Notes: generated by a model from the sequence alone, not told the origin. A stretch of DNA of 64,000 nucleotides from Halobacteroides halobius DSM 5150 (GCF_000328625.1 NC_019978.1:186001-250000); one strand, 5' to 3'. Positions 31,248 through 40,017 are shown, numbered from the stretch's first letter. Program-made: numbers and translations.

Positions 31248-32309
31248 ATGGGGGCAGAAATAGAAATAAATTTAACTTTGTTACAAGAAAACACAGCACA
31301 AATAATTGATTTAGCAAGTAAAGATAAGATTGATATTTGGGGGGTTACTAAAGGAGTTTGTGGTGATTTAAAAGTTGCCGAAGCAATGATAGATGGTGGA
31401 GTCTCTGGTTTAGCTGATTCTAGGTTATCTAATCTAGCGCAGTTAAATTATTTAGATATACCTTTATTATTACTTAGAATTCCTATGCTTAGTGAGGTAG
31501 ATAAAGTAGTTAAGTACGCTGACATTAGCCTTAATTCTGAGTTAGAGGTAGTTCAAGCTTTAAATAAAGCAGCTCAAGAGTCTAATAGCATACATCAGGT
31601 AATCTTATTGGTTGATCTAGGAGATAGAAGAGAGGGCATGCTACCTTCTGATTTAATGGAAACAATACATAAAGTAAAACAATTAGGCAACATTAAATTA
31701 ATAGGTTTAGGCACTAATCTGGCTTGTTTTAGAGGAGTTTTACCGACGCAAGAAAAGATGGCCGAACTAAATAAATTGGTACAAGAGGCTAGAGAAAGAT
31801 TTGATTTAAAATTACCAATTGTGTCAGGGGGAAATAGTAGTTCTTTGCCATTGTTACTAAAGGATAATTATTCTCCAGTAAGTAATCAATTTAGAATCGG
31901 GGAGACTATTTTATTGGGTAGGGAAGTGCCAAGTGGTGAATCTTTTGCTAACATTAGTTTAGATGCTTTTAAATTAACAGCAGAAGTTATTGAGTTAAAA
32001 GAAAAGTCAACTGCTATTGAAGATGAAGTAACTGAGAATGCTTTTGACCAGATTAAAGAAGTAGTCGATAAAGGAATTAGAAAGAGGGCTATTTTAGCAG
32101 TTGGCAGGCAGGATATTTATCCTCAAGGATTAACTTCTTTAACTAAGGGAATAACTATAGAAGGAGCAAGTAGTGACCATTTAATTATAGATGTGATAAA
32201 TAATTCAGATATTAAGTTAGGTTCTAAAATAGAATTTAGATTAAATTATGCTGCTTTATTACAAGCAATGACTTCTCCATATGTTAAAAAAGTTTATCGG
32301 GAGGATTAA
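31248..32309 (+). CDS. orr: Alanine-racemase-family PLP enzyme, probable ornithine racemase
   Basis: Fold-type III PLP enzyme, 353 residues. The PLP lysine is K35 in WGVTKGVCGD, close to the start as in alanine racemase. The protein resembles the ornithine racemase group known from amino-acid-fermenting clostridia in length and in blocks such as LVDLGDRREGMLP, VSGGNSSSLPLLL and RIGETILLGREVP; it differs from the alanine racemases with a conserved C-terminal catalytic Tyr. GGGGGAG precedes ATG 31248, and TATAAT at 31217-31222 may be its -10 box. The arginase gene starts 2 bp after its stop, so the pair could take arginine to D-ornithine. Substrate assignment is inference; a serine or other racemase is possible. 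Confidence 0.75.
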   Translation: MGAEIEINLTLLQENTAQIIDLASKDKIDIWGVTKGVCGDLKVAEAMIDGGVSGLADSRLSNLAQLNYLDIPLLLLRIPMLSEVDKVVKYADISLNSELEVVQALNKAAQESNSIHQVILLVDLGDRREGMLPSDLMETIHKVKQLGNIKLIGLGTNLACFRGVLPTQEKMAELNKLVQEARERFDLKLPIVSGGNSSSLPLLLKDNYSPVSNQFRIGETILLGREVPSGESFANISLDAFKLTAEVIELKEKSTAIEDEVTENAFDQIKEVVDKGIRKRAILAVGRQDIYPQGLTSLTKGITIEGASSDHLIIDVINNSDIKLGSKIEFRLNYAALLQAMTSPYVKKVYRED

Positions 32310-32311
32310 AA

Positions 32312-33199
32312 GTGGAGGTTAAAGTATTAGGAGTACCAACAGATTTTGGAGCAAATCGTAGAGGGGTTGATATGGGTCCTAGTGCAATCAGATATGCTAA
32401 TTTAGTTAGTAGTTTAGAAGATATGGATTTAGTGGTTGATGATTTAGGTGATATTAGGGTTCCTGTTATTAATAATGAAGCTAATAAGGAAGAAGCTAAG
32501 TTTTTATCTCAGGTAATTGATGTTTGTCAAGAATTGGCCCTAATAGTTAGTAAAATTGCTAAACAAGATAAACTACCTGTTATTTTAGGTGGGGATCATA
32601 GCATTACTATAGGTAGTGTAGCTGGAATGGCCCAAGTTAAAGAAATGGGATTAATTTGGTTTGATGCTCATGGTGATTTTAATACCCTAAAGACTAGTGA
32701 AAGTGGTAATATCCATGGTATGCCTTTAGCAACAATCGTAGGTAGAGGAGTTAAAGAATTAGTAGAATGCGGTGGGATTACCCCTAAAGTTAAAGAGAAA
32801 AATACAGTAATAGTAGGAGTTAGAGATTTAGATAAAGAAGAACGACAATTATTAAAGGAGTCAGAGGTAACTGTATTTACCATGGATGATATAGATAGGC
32901 TAGGTATTTATAAAGTGATGAGCCAAGCGATTAGGATTATTGGCTCTCAGACTGCTGGAGTACATATTAGTTTTGATCTTGATGTATTAGATCCATTAGA
33001 GGCTCCTGGAGTAGGAACCCCAGTTAAAGGAGGACTTACCTATCGTGAAGCACATTTGGCTTTAGAGATGATAGCAGAAGCTAATATAGTCGCTTCTTTG
33101 GATTTAGTAGAGGTAAATCCTATTTTAGATCAAGGTAATCAAACAGCAGAGTTAGCAGTAGAATTAATTGCTTCTGCTTTAGGCAAGAGAATTTTATAA
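32312..33199 (+). CDS. rocF: Arginase
   Basis: Mn-dependent ureohydrolase, arginine to ornithine and urea, 295 residues (Bacillus RocF is of the same length). Metal ligands: H96 in GGDHSITIG, D118/H120/D122 in FDAHGDFNT, D222/D224 in SFDLDVLDP. The N-terminus GVPTDFGANRRGVDMGPSAI is the arginase pattern rather than agmatinase. GTG start 32312 after GGGAGGA. Coupled to the racemase gene upstream and followed 18 bp later by the AMMECR1 fusion gene. Confidence 0.88.
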   Translation: MEVKVLGVPTDFGANRRGVDMGPSAIRYANLVSSLEDMDLVVDDLGDIRVPVINNEANKEEAKFLSQVIDVCQELALIVSKIAKQDKLPVILGGDHSITIGSVAGMAQVKEMGLIWFDAHGDFNTLKTSESGNIHGMPLATIVGRGVKELVECGGITPKVKEKNTVIVGVRDLDKEERQLLKESEVTVFTMDDIDRLGIYKVMSQAIRIIGSQTAGVHISFDLDVLDPLEAPGVGTPVKGGLTYREAHLALEMIAEANIVASLDLVEVNPILDQGNQTAELAVELIASALGKRIL

Positions 33200-33217
33200 T
33201 AATAAAGGAGTGATAAA

Positions 33218-34624
33218 ATGTCGGGAATTATATTTGCTGGTTTAGCACCTCATCCTCCAATAGCAGTACCTGAAGTTGGTGGTAATGATTTAGAAAAAAT
33301 TGAAGATACGGTAACTAGTATGAAGCAGTTGGCTGTAGATGTAAAAGAAGCTGATCCTGATTTGATAGTTACTATTAGCCCGCACGGCCCAGTCTTTTCA
33401 GATGCTATTAGTATTTTAAATCAAGATCCAATTGAAGGAGATTTGAGTGATTTTGATACTAGTGAAGTAAAATTAAGTTATAAATTAGGAGAGGAATTTA
33501 TAGAAGAAATTGCTCGGGCTTGTTATAATCAGGATATTCAGTTGGCCCGGATTGATAGTAGAGCAGCTAAAAAGTTCGATATTGATTTAAAGTTAGATCA
33601 TGGGGTAATGGTTCCTTTATACTATCTTAATCAAGCAGGAATCGATTGCCCTTTAGTACCAATTAATATGGGAATGCTATCTGATGATGATTTATATAAG
33701 TTTGGTAAGACTATTCAATTATTAGCTCAACAATCTGATTATAAGGTAGCTGTAATTGCTAGTGGTGATTTATCTCATCGATTAATTCCTAATGCCCCAG
33801 CAGGTTATAATCCGCGCGGACAAGAGTTTGATGAATCTATAGTCCAGTATCTAGATGATTTAGCTGTAGAACAGATTATGAATTTAGATGAATCTTTAAT
33901 TGAGAAAGCTGGAGAGTGTGGTTTACGACCAATTACCATTATGTTAGGAGTATTAGATGCTTTAGAGTTATCTGGTGGTGTTTTATCTTATGAGGGGCCC
34001 TTTGGAGTTGGTTATGCAGTAGCTAGTTATCGAGTTGAAGGCAAGAGTAATCAACCAGGATTTTTAGAAAAGCTAGAAGCAAGAAAGAAAAATAAATTAG
34101 AGCAGATTAGAGAAAATGAAAGTAAACTAGTCAAATTAGCCCGGCAAGCAGTAGAGGAATATGCTTATAAACAAGAGGCTATAGAACCTCCATCTGAGCT
34201 AGACCCTAAGTTAGCAGATCGGGCTGGGGTTTTTGTATCGATTAAAAAGGATCAGAACTTAAGAGGATGTATTGGAACTACTAGACCAGCCGAAGCAAAT
34301 TTAGCTAAAGAAATTATTAGAAATGCTATTAGTGCTGGATTTAAAGACCCTAGATTTGATGCTATTGATCCTAAAGAACTAAAGCAATTAACTTATACAG
34401 TAGATGTATTAGAAGAACCAGAAGTAGTAGATAATATTAAAGAACTCGACCCAGATCAATATGGAGTTATTGTAAAGAAGGGTAATGCTACAGGATTGCT
34501 ATTACCTAATTTAGATGGAATTGATACTGCCCAAAAGCAGGTAGAGGTTGCTAAAAGAAAGGCTGGAATACAGACTACTGATGATGTAGAGTTAATGAGG
34601 TTTGAGGTGACAAGGTATAAATAA
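33218..34624 (+). CDS. LigB-like dioxygenase-fold / AMMECR1 fusion protein (AmmeMemoRadiSam system)
   Basis: A 468-residue two-domain protein. Residues about 1-270 are a class III extradiol-dioxygenase (LigB/MEMO) fold with putative metal histidines in GLAPHPPIAVPEV, TISPHGPVFSD, KLDHGVMVPLYYL and SGDLSHRLIP. Residues about 295-468 are an AMMECR1 domain with the diagnostic NLRGCIGTTRP and SAGFKDPRFDAI. The biochemical role of this fusion is not established; in many genomes it stands next to a dedicated radical SAM gene, which is not adjacent here. It follows the arginase gene with an 18-bp gap and is probably in the same operon. RBS AAAGGAGTGA. Confidence 0.88.
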   Translation: MSGIIFAGLAPHPPIAVPEVGGNDLEKIEDTVTSMKQLAVDVKEADPDLIVTISPHGPVFSDAISILNQDPIEGDLSDFDTSEVKLSYKLGEEFIEEIARACYNQDIQLARIDSRAAKKFDIDLKLDHGVMVPLYYLNQAGIDCPLVPINMGMLSDDDLYKFGKTIQLLAQQSDYKVAVIASGDLSHRLIPNAPAGYNPRGQEFDESIVQYLDDLAVEQIMNLDESLIEKAGECGLRPITIMLGVLDALELSGGVLSYEGPFGVGYAVASYRVEGKSNQPGFLEKLEARKKNKLEQIRENESKLVKLARQAVEEYAYKQEAIEPPSELDPKLADRAGVFVSIKKDQNLRGCIGTTRPAEANLAKEIIRNAISAGFKDPRFDAIDPKELKQLTYTVDVLEEPEVVDNIKELDPDQYGVIVKKGNATGLLLPNLDGIDTAQKQVEVAKRKAGIQTTDDVELMRFEVTRYK

Positions 34625-34660
34625 GGCTGAGTCTATCAATATTTCTTAATCTTTTCATCT

Positions 34661-34684
34661 AGATAGTCAAATGCTATCTCTTTA
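34661..34684 (+). terminator. Weak terminator-like hairpin between convergent genes
   Basis: AGATAG (34661-34666) pairs with CTATCT (34674-34679) and CTTT follows. It lies between the AMMECR1 fusion gene and the convergent membrane protein gene. Short stem, so uncertain. Confidence 0.4.
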
Positions 34685-34705
34685 ATTTGGTGTGAGTATT
34701 AATAG

Positions 34706-35416
34706 TTAAAAGGGCCAATTAGAGAATGAAAAAAGATAAACAATTAAACTGGCTTGATAAATAGTTTGAAAGATTGTAGAAGCAATTAATGACTCTGTTT
34801 TATAATAGAGATAAGTAGTGATAATACCTACCAATAAATGAATAATGATACTACCTGGTCGTAAATCTAAATAACTAACTACATAATATAGGTTACTTAC
34901 TATAAATCCGAGCTTGGCCCCTAGCTTATCCTTAAAATAATAAAAAAGCAAGCCACGATAAAGTAATTCTTTACTAAAGGCAGGAATTAAATAGCTAATT
35001 ACTACTATTCCAAAGTAAAATAAACTTAAGGTCAATTCTGTTAGGTTTGATATTTTAACTAAAGGATGAATAATCTTTTCAGATATAGAGAGGTTGATAA
35101 TTATTATTCCTAGCAATAAAAAGAGACTAAACTCTAGTCCAATTTCAAAATCCTCTAAAAAATTTTTAAACTTAATCCCCAATTCCTCAAATGATAAGTT
35201 ATATATAGTAGTCCAGTAGAGTAAAAAAGAGATAAAGAAGCTACGTCCGATGACTTTAAATATAATCTGATATAGGTCATTAAAATAAGGAAGTTCAAAT
35301 TGAATATAATTTTGGCAGAATATAATTAAGAAATTAGTTAAATACCAGATTAACTGTAGCTTGATTAGATCAATTATAGTCATTTTCTCTTTTGAATTTG
35401 TTTTTTCTTCTGTCAT
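34706..35416 (-). CDS. CPBP-like membrane protein lacking the catalytic motifs
   Basis: A 236-residue membrane protein with about six to seven hydrophobic segments. The general layout fits the CPBP (Abi/Rce1-type) intramembrane protease family: SKELLYRGLLFYYF occupies the place of the EExxxR motif, and two later segments occupy the places of the His motifs. However the first Glu of the pair is Lys, and neither later segment has a histidine (LYYVVSYLDLRP, SLIASTIFQTIYQ). It is therefore probably inactive as a protease, or not a CPBP at all. Start ATG 35416 (minus) follows GGAGGC. It stands alone, convergent with the AMMECR1 gene, and is divergent from ilvD with its own promoter. Confidence 0.65.
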   Translation of the reverse strand: MTEEKTNSKEKMTIIDLIKLQLIWYLTNFLIIFCQNYIQFELPYFNDLYQIIFKVIGRSFFISFLLYWTTIYNLSFEELGIKFKNFLEDFEIGLEFSLFLLLGIIIINLSISEKIIHPLVKISNLTELTLSLFYFGIVVISYLIPAFSKELLYRGLLFYYFKDKLGAKLGFIVSNLYYVVSYLDLRPGSIIIHLLVGIITTYLYYKTESLIASTIFQTIYQASLIVYLFSFSNWPF

Positions 35417-35451
35417 TTTAATGCCTCCAAATAAGTTTCTTATATAATTTA

Positions 35452-35480
35452 ATTCTACTAATGTAATTTTTTTCCTGCAA
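35452..35480 (-). promoter_or_regulatory. Promoter of the CPBP-like gene
   Basis: On the minus strand TTGCAG (35480-35475), 17-bp spacer, TAGAAT (35457-35452), about 36 bp upstream of the start codon. Confidence 0.55.
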
Positions 35481-35506
35481 AGAAATGTTAATTTATAAAA
35501 TGTAAA

Positions 35507-35535
35507 TTGCTTGTTGATTGATTTTCTGTTACAAT
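35507..35535 (+). promoter_or_regulatory. Promoter of ilvD
   Basis: TTGCTT (35507-35512), 17-bp spacer, TACAAT (35530-35535) with an extended -10 TGT before it. The leader is short (about 27 nt), with no room for a T-box, so ilvD is not under the leader control seen for ilvB. Confidence 0.6.
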
Positions 35536-35568
35536 ATTTTTAAGTATTAAAAATAAGGAGGAGAGAAG

Positions 35569-37227
35569 ATGAGAAGTGATCAGGTAACAACCAAAGTTAA
35601 TAATGCTCCACAACGTTCTTTATTTAAAGCACTAGGTATGACTGATGAAGAGTTAGATAAGCCATTGATTGGTGTTTGTAATTCAGTTAATGAATTGATT
35701 CCAGGACATGTTGATTTAGATAAAGTAGCTCAATCTGTTAAAGATGGCATTAGAATGGCGGGTGGAACTCCAGTAGAATTTGGTTCGATTGGTGTCTGTG
35801 ATGGGATTGCTATGGGCCATCAAGGAATGCACTATTCATTAGCTAGTAGGGAGTTAATTGCTGATTCAGTAGAGACAGTAGCTCGTGCTCATGCTTTGGA
35901 TGGATTAGTTTTAATTCCTAATTGTGATAAGATTGTTCCCGGGATGTTAATGGCAGCTGCTAGATTAAATATACCAACTGTAGTAGTCAGTGGTGGGCCA
36001 ATGTTAGCAGGACGCCATAAAGGTGAAAATATTGACTTGAAAACAGTATTTGAAGGTGTAGCTGCTCAAAAAACAGATCAAATGTCTCAAGAAGAATTAT
36101 TGGAAATAGAAAATAGTGCTTGCCCAAGTTGTGGTTCTTGTGCTGGGATGTTTACAGCAAATTCTATGAACTGTCTAACAGAAGTTTTAGGTTTAGGATT
36201 ACCAGGGAATGGGACAATTCCTGCTGTTTATGCTGATAGATTAAGGTTGGCTAAAAGAGCCGGATCTCAAGTGCTAGAAATGTTAGATAAGGATATTAAA
36301 CCGTTAGATATTCTAACAGAAGAGAATTTTAGTAATGCACTTAAGGTAGATATGGCCTTAGGATGCTCTACTAATACAGCACTTCATTTACCTGCTATTG
36401 CTCACGAGGCAGGAATCAAACTTGATTTAGAATTAATTAATGAGGTTAAAGAAGAGGTTCCTCATCTATGTAGTTTAAGTCCAGCTGGTAAATATCATAT
36501 TCAGGACTTACATGAGGCAGGAGGAGTTCCAGCAGTAATGAAAGTTTTAAGTGATGAAGGAGTTTTAAAAGAAGATTTAATTACTGTAACAGGAAAGACA
36601 CTTCAAGAGAATCTAGCAGGAGTTGAAGTATTAGATACAGAGGTAATTCGTGATTTTGAGACTGCTTATCATAAGACTGGTGGTTTATCATTCTTACAGG
36701 GGAATATTGCTCCTGATGGTGCAGTAGTTAAACAAGCAGCAGTAGCTGATGAGATGTTAGTTCACGAAGGGCCAGCCAGAATATTTAATTCTGAAGAAGA
36801 AACAGTAGAGGCTATTCATAATGGAGATATTAAGTCTGGAGATGTAGTAGTTATTAAGTATGAAGGGCCCAAAGGAGGTCCAGGCATGAGAGAGATGTTA
36901 ACGCCTACGTCTGCTGTAGCAGGAGCGGGATTAGATAAAGAAGTAGCCCTTATTACTGATGGACGTTTCTCTGGAGCTACTCGTGGAGCTTCTATTGGTC
37001 ATATCTCTCCTGAAGCTATGGAAGGTGGGCCAATTGCTATTGTAGAAGAAGGAGATATAATTGAAATAGATATTCCTAATGGAAAATTAAATGTTAAATT
37101 AAGTGAAGAAGAGATTACAGAAAGATTAGAAAATTGGGAACAGCCTGAACCTAAGATTAAGACAGGATATCTATCAAGATATGCTAAATTAGTTAGTTCA
37201 GCTAGTACAGGAGCAGTTTTTGAATGA
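35569..37227 (+). CDS. ilvD: Dihydroxy-acid dehydratase
   Basis: Fe-S enzyme converting dihydroxyisovalerate and dihydroxymethylvalerate to the 2-keto acids of valine/leucine and isoleucine, 552 residues. Cluster cysteines are visible in [13 protein letters not shown] (C37), [11 protein letters not shown] and [37 protein letters not shown] and [17 protein letters not shown] are further signatures. RBS AGGAGGAGAG before ATG 35569. It is separated by 19 kb from the other ilv genes and has its own promoter and terminator. Confidence 0.97.
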   Translation: MRSDQVTTKVNNAPQRSLFKALGMTDEELDKPLIGVCNSVNELIPGHVDLDKVAQSVKDGIRMAGGTPVEFGSIGVCDGIAMGHQGMHYSLASRELIADSVETVARAHALDGLVLIPNCDKIVPGMLMAAARLNIPTVVVSGGPMLAGRHKGENIDLKTVFEGVAAQKTDQMSQEELLEIENSACPSCGSCAGMFTANSMNCLTEVLGLGLPGNGTIPAVYADRLRLAKRAGSQVLEMLDKDIKPLDILTEENFSNALKVDMALGCSTNTALHLPAIAHEAGIKLDLELINEVKEEVPHLCSLSPAGKYHIQDLHEAGGVPAVMKVLSDEGVLKEDLITVTGKTLQENLAGVEVLDTEVIRDFETAYHKTGGLSFLQGNIAPDGAVVKQAAVADEMLVHEGPARIFNSEEETVEAIHNGDIKSGDVVVIKYEGPKGGPGMREMLTPTSAVAGAGLDKEVALITDGRFSGATRGASIGHISPEAMEGGPIAIVEEGDIIEIDIPNGKLNVKLSEEEITERLENWEQPEPKIKTGYLSRYAKLVSSASTGAVFE

Positions 37228-37232
37228 CTCTT

Positions 37233-37269
37233 AACCCGAGGCTAAATACCTCGGGTTTTAAAGTTTTTT
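37233..37269 (+). terminator. Rho-independent terminator after ilvD
   Basis: AACCCGAGG (37233-37241) pairs with CCTCGGGTT (37249-37257) around a 7-nt loop, followed by a T-rich tract to 37269. Confidence 0.92.
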
Positions 37270-37280
37270 TGGTTATTCAC

Positions 37281-37309
37281 TTGACAAAAGATATAATATC
37301 ATTTACAAT
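37281..37309 (+). promoter_or_regulatory. Promoter of the lacI-sugar operon
   Basis: TTGACA (37281-37286), 17-bp spacer, TACAAT (37304-37309). The predicted start near 37316 lies 10 bp before the first operator palindrome. Confidence 0.8.
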
Positions 37310-37325
37310 ATGAATAACAAACAGG

Positions 37326-37337
37326 TGAAACGTTTCA
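37326..37337 (+). promoter_or_regulatory. LacI-family operator O1
   Basis: Perfect 12-bp palindrome TGAAACGTTTCA just downstream of the predicted transcription start. The same 12 bases recur at 37483-37494. Position suggests repression by blocking RNA polymerase; the adjacent LacI-type gene is the natural binder. Confidence 0.75.
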
Positions 37338-37407
37338 AAACAATAAAAATACAATCTCCATAATAAATATAATTTAAATATTACAAGTGGTATAAGTATA
37401 TAATTTT

Positions 37408-37470
37408 AATAAGCCCCATGTTATTTAGGCAGACTTTATGTCTCCTTAAAATAGTATGGGGCTTATTTTT
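37408..37470 (+). terminator. Terminator-like hairpin inside the lacI leader
   Basis: AATAAGCCCCAT (37408-37419) pairs perfectly with ATGGGGCTTATT (37456-37467), then TTT. It lies between the promoter and the lacI start codon, so the transcript from 37316 would meet it after about 150 nt. The loop is 36 nt. Confidence 0.7.
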
Positions 37471-37482
37471 TATAATTTTTAT

Positions 37483-37494
37483 TGAAACGTTTCA
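37483..37494 (+). promoter_or_regulatory. LacI-family operator O2
   Basis: Second copy of TGAAACGTTTCA, 157 bp from O1 centre to centre and 29 bp before the lacI start codon, directly behind the leader hairpin. A pair of identical sites at this distance would allow DNA looping. Confidence 0.7.
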
Positions 37495-37522
37495 AAAAGA
37501 TTATAAGTGGAAGGTGAGAATG

Positions 37523-38518
37523 ATGACTACAATTAAGGATATAGCCCAAAAAGCAGATTTGGCTGTTTCTACTGTATCGTATGCTTTAAATGATAGTTCT
37601 AAAATAAGTGACAAAACTAAAAAAAAGGTTATAGAACTTGCTAAAGAGTTAAACTATCAACCTAATGGGACAGCACGGAATCTTAAAAAGCAGAAGACAG
37701 AAACAATAGGATTGTTTTTAAATGATCTAGGAGGACCGTATTACAGTGAGTTGATTAAGGGAGTACAAGAAGTTACTTCTTCTAATGAATATGATTTAGT
37801 TGCTTGTGATGCTGCTGGTGGGGTAGATAGTACAGCTTATACTTTTTTAAAGGAAAAGAGGGTGGATGGAGCAATAATCTTGGCCCCAAGTATTTCAGAT
37901 GAATTAATAATTCAAGTAGCTAAAAATCAATTACCAACGGTAGTATTAGATAGGGAATTAGAATCAGAGCACATATGTAATGTCTTGATTGATAATATTA
38001 AAGGTGCTTATAAAGCAGTTTCTCACTTGACTAAATTAGGGATAGAAAAGATTGCTTATTTAAGTGGAGCAACTGATTCTTATGATAACAAGAATCGATT
38101 TAAAGGTTACAAAAAAGCTTTATTAGATAAGGGTATTTCTTATCAACCAGATTGGTTTATTGAAGGATGTTTTACAGAAGAAAGTGGTTACAAAGCAATA
38201 AAAGAGCTATTAGTTAATAAAAAATCAGCAAATTTACCAGAAGCTATTTTTGCTGCTAATGATGAGATGGCAATTGGTGCTATTCAAGCTTTACAAGAAG
38301 GGAATATTAAAGTACCAGATGATATAGCAGTGGTAGGATTTGATGATATTAACTTAGCTTCATATATTAGACCTTCACTAACTACTATAAGTCATCCTAA
38401 ATATCAATTAGGAAAATTAGCAACTCAAATGGTATTTGAAGGATTAGAAGAAAACTTTGCTGGGAAGTCAATAACTATCTCAACTGATTTAGTAGTTAGA
38501 GAATCATGTGGGGGTTAA
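37523..38518 (+). CDS. LacI-family transcriptional regulator
   Basis: Sugar-responsive repressor, 331 residues from ATG 37523, which is 6 nt after AAGGTG and gives MTTIKDIAQKADLAVSTVSY. The long in-frame extension up to 37418 runs through the leader hairpin and operator O2 and is rejected. The helix-turn-helix with its VSTVSYALN recognition helix lies at the N-terminus, followed by the hinge helix (GTARNLKKQKTETIG) and a periplasmic-binding-protein-like sensor with AVVGFDDINLASYIRPSLTT. It precedes the transporter and glycosidase genes on the same strand and probably represses them and itself. The sugar effector is unknown. Confidence 0.92.
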   Translation: MTTIKDIAQKADLAVSTVSYALNDSSKISDKTKKKVIELAKELNYQPNGTARNLKKQKTETIGLFLNDLGGPYYSELIKGVQEVTSSNEYDLVACDAAGGVDSTAYTFLKEKRVDGAIILAPSISDELIIQVAKNQLPTVVLDRELESEHICNVLIDNIKGAYKAVSHLTKLGIEKIAYLSGATDSYDNKNRFKGYKKALLDKGISYQPDWFIEGCFTEESGYKAIKELLVNKKSANLPEAIFAANDEMAIGAIQALQEGNIKVPDDIAVVGFDDINLASYIRPSLTTISHPKYQLGKLATQMVFEGLEENFAGKSITISTDLVVRESCGG

Positions 38519-38618
38519 TTAATTTTGAATATATATAATGTATTTAAGGAGGTGACTAATAAAGAAGTTAAAGGGGAGTGAAATAAAAAAGCTTCACTAC
38601 TTATAAAGGAGGAATATT

Positions 38619-39968
38619 ATGTTAAATAAAAAAGTTATTTCAATTTCTTTAGTATTATTTTTATTGGTTGGGTCTATGATGATTATTAATAATAATGCTA
38701 AGGCATGGTGGATCTTTAGTGATGATGAAGGTAATCAGGAAGAAACTACTCAACAACAGACTAAAAATCCAGAAGATTTTAGTGGTAAACTTGAGTTAAT
38801 GGTCCCAGCTGGAGATTATATGTCATTCATGAAGAAGAATGTTATTCCAAAATTTGAAAAGAAATATCCAAATGTTGAGCTAACAGTCAGTAATGATAAA
38901 AATTTAAAGACTAGAATTTCTGCTGGGGATGAACCCGATGTTTATACAGGAACCTTTGGATATCAACCAGCTATGTATGCTAAATCGGGTAAGATTGTTA
39001 ATTTAGAAAAGTTTAAAGATTCTGAAAAAGTGTTTGATCGCATTTCTGATCGATACATTACAAGAAATTATAATGGCTTGTATTATGTTCCATGGAATGT
39101 AACCACTCAACTTATGATTTATAATAAGGAGTTATTTAGAGAAGCAGGTCTAGACCCTGAAGACCCACCAGAGACTTTTGCTGAATTTTTAAAAGCAGCT
39201 AAGAAGATAAATAATTTACCTAATCGTAAAGATGGTTCTGAAATATATGGAACAGTTTTTTGGAATGAAGCTTTATCTTGGGGTGGTTGGTATTGGACTA
39301 TGTTAACTCAGATTTATTACAATATGAATGATGGTCAATATCAATTATTTAATAATTATGGAACAGATATTGTATTTGATAAAGAAGAAGCAAATATGGA
39401 TAAGTTCTATGAATTTGCTAGAGAAGCTCAACAGTATGCTCCTCCTACTATGAAGACGAACTTCTTCTCTCGGAATATAGGTATGTGGTTACAATTTGGT
39501 TATGGTTGGATGGCTAATTTAGATGAAGCTAAAGGAGAGCCAATGAAGATCGGTGAAGATGTAGGTGTTGCTCCTATCCCAGTATTGGAAAAAGGTGATA
39601 CTCATTGGTCTACACTTGATGGCCGATCTATTATGATCTTTAGAAGTAACCCAGAAAAAGAACGTCTAGCCTGGGAATTAGTCAAGTTTCTTATGAAAAA
39701 AGATATAAACTTAAAAGCCTGTAAAGCCCTTGGTCAGTTACCTACACTTAAGTCTTTACAAGATGTACCTTACTTTAATCAACCTGAAACTAAACCTTTT
39801 GTAGAACAGTTAAAGCATACTTTAACTAACGAGCCAGTAGCTGAATTAGGTGATGTAGCAAATATTCTTCAACAGATGTATATTAAAACAGTTATTAAAG
39901 AAAAGATTTCACCAGAAAAGGCTGTAGAAAAAGCAGCTAAAAAAGCAAGAGAGCTACTTAAAAAATAA
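38619..39968 (+). CDS. ABC sugar transporter, extracellular substrate-binding protein
   Basis: Family 1-type solute-binding protein, 449 residues. The N-terminus is a classical signal peptide: positive MLNKK, a hydrophobic stretch to about residue 24, then NNNAKA with likely cleavage before WW. No lipobox cysteine is present, so the mature protein would be soluble, which fits a periplasm rather than a monoderm surface. Domain blocks include KYPNVELTVSN, WNVTTQLMIYNKELFREAGL and GVAPIPVLEKGD. RBS AAAGGAGG. First transporter gene after lacI, with two permease genes next. The operon carries no ATPase gene, so a shared ATPase elsewhere (MsmK/UgpC type) is likely. Confidence 0.92.
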   Translation: MLNKKVISISLVLFLLVGSMMIINNNAKAWWIFSDDEGNQEETTQQQTKNPEDFSGKLELMVPAGDYMSFMKKNVIPKFEKKYPNVELTVSNDKNLKTRISAGDEPDVYTGTFGYQPAMYAKSGKIVNLEKFKDSEKVFDRISDRYITRNYNGLYYVPWNVTTQLMIYNKELFREAGLDPEDPPETFAEFLKAAKKINNLPNRKDGSEIYGTVFWNEALSWGGWYWTMLTQIYYNMNDGQYQLFNNYGTDIVFDKEEANMDKFYEFAREAQQYAPPTMKTNFFSRNIGMWLQFGYGWMANLDEAKGEPMKIGEDVGVAPIPVLEKGDTHWSTLDGRSIMIFRSNPEKERLAWELVKFLMKKDINLKACKALGQLPTLKSLQDVPYFNQPETKPFVEQLKHTLTNEPVAELGDVANILQQMYIKTVIKEKISPEKAVEKAAKKARELLKK

Positions 39969-39981
39969 TTAAAGTTAAAAA

Positions 39982-40017
39982 TTATCTGCCTTCTTTTTTG
40001 AAAAAGGGGGCAGGTAA
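39982..40017 (+). other. Intergenic stem-loop between binding-protein and permease genes
   Basis: TTATCTGCC (39982-39990) pairs with GGCAGGTAA (40009-40017, one T-G), and the stem continues inward through TTCTTTT / AAAAGGG with two T-G pairs. No T-run follows. Such hairpins often raise binding-protein mRNA over permease mRNA by blocking 3' decay. Confidence 0.6.

Noticed and set aside
31248-32309. Ordinary alanine racemase (alr)
   Set aside because: Sequence blocks and the coupling to arginase fit ornithine-racemase-type proteins better, although the substrate is unproven.
37418-37522. N-terminal extension of the LacI regulator starting MLFRQTLCLLK
   Set aside because: It translates the leader hairpin and operator O2 and has no ribosome site; the helix-turn-helix starts properly at 37523.
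38552-38581. Nine-codon frame with GTG overlapping AAGGAGGTGA before the binding-protein gene
   Set aside because: The GTG is inside the ribosome-site sequence, and a peptide this short cannot be supported. It may be a remnant site.
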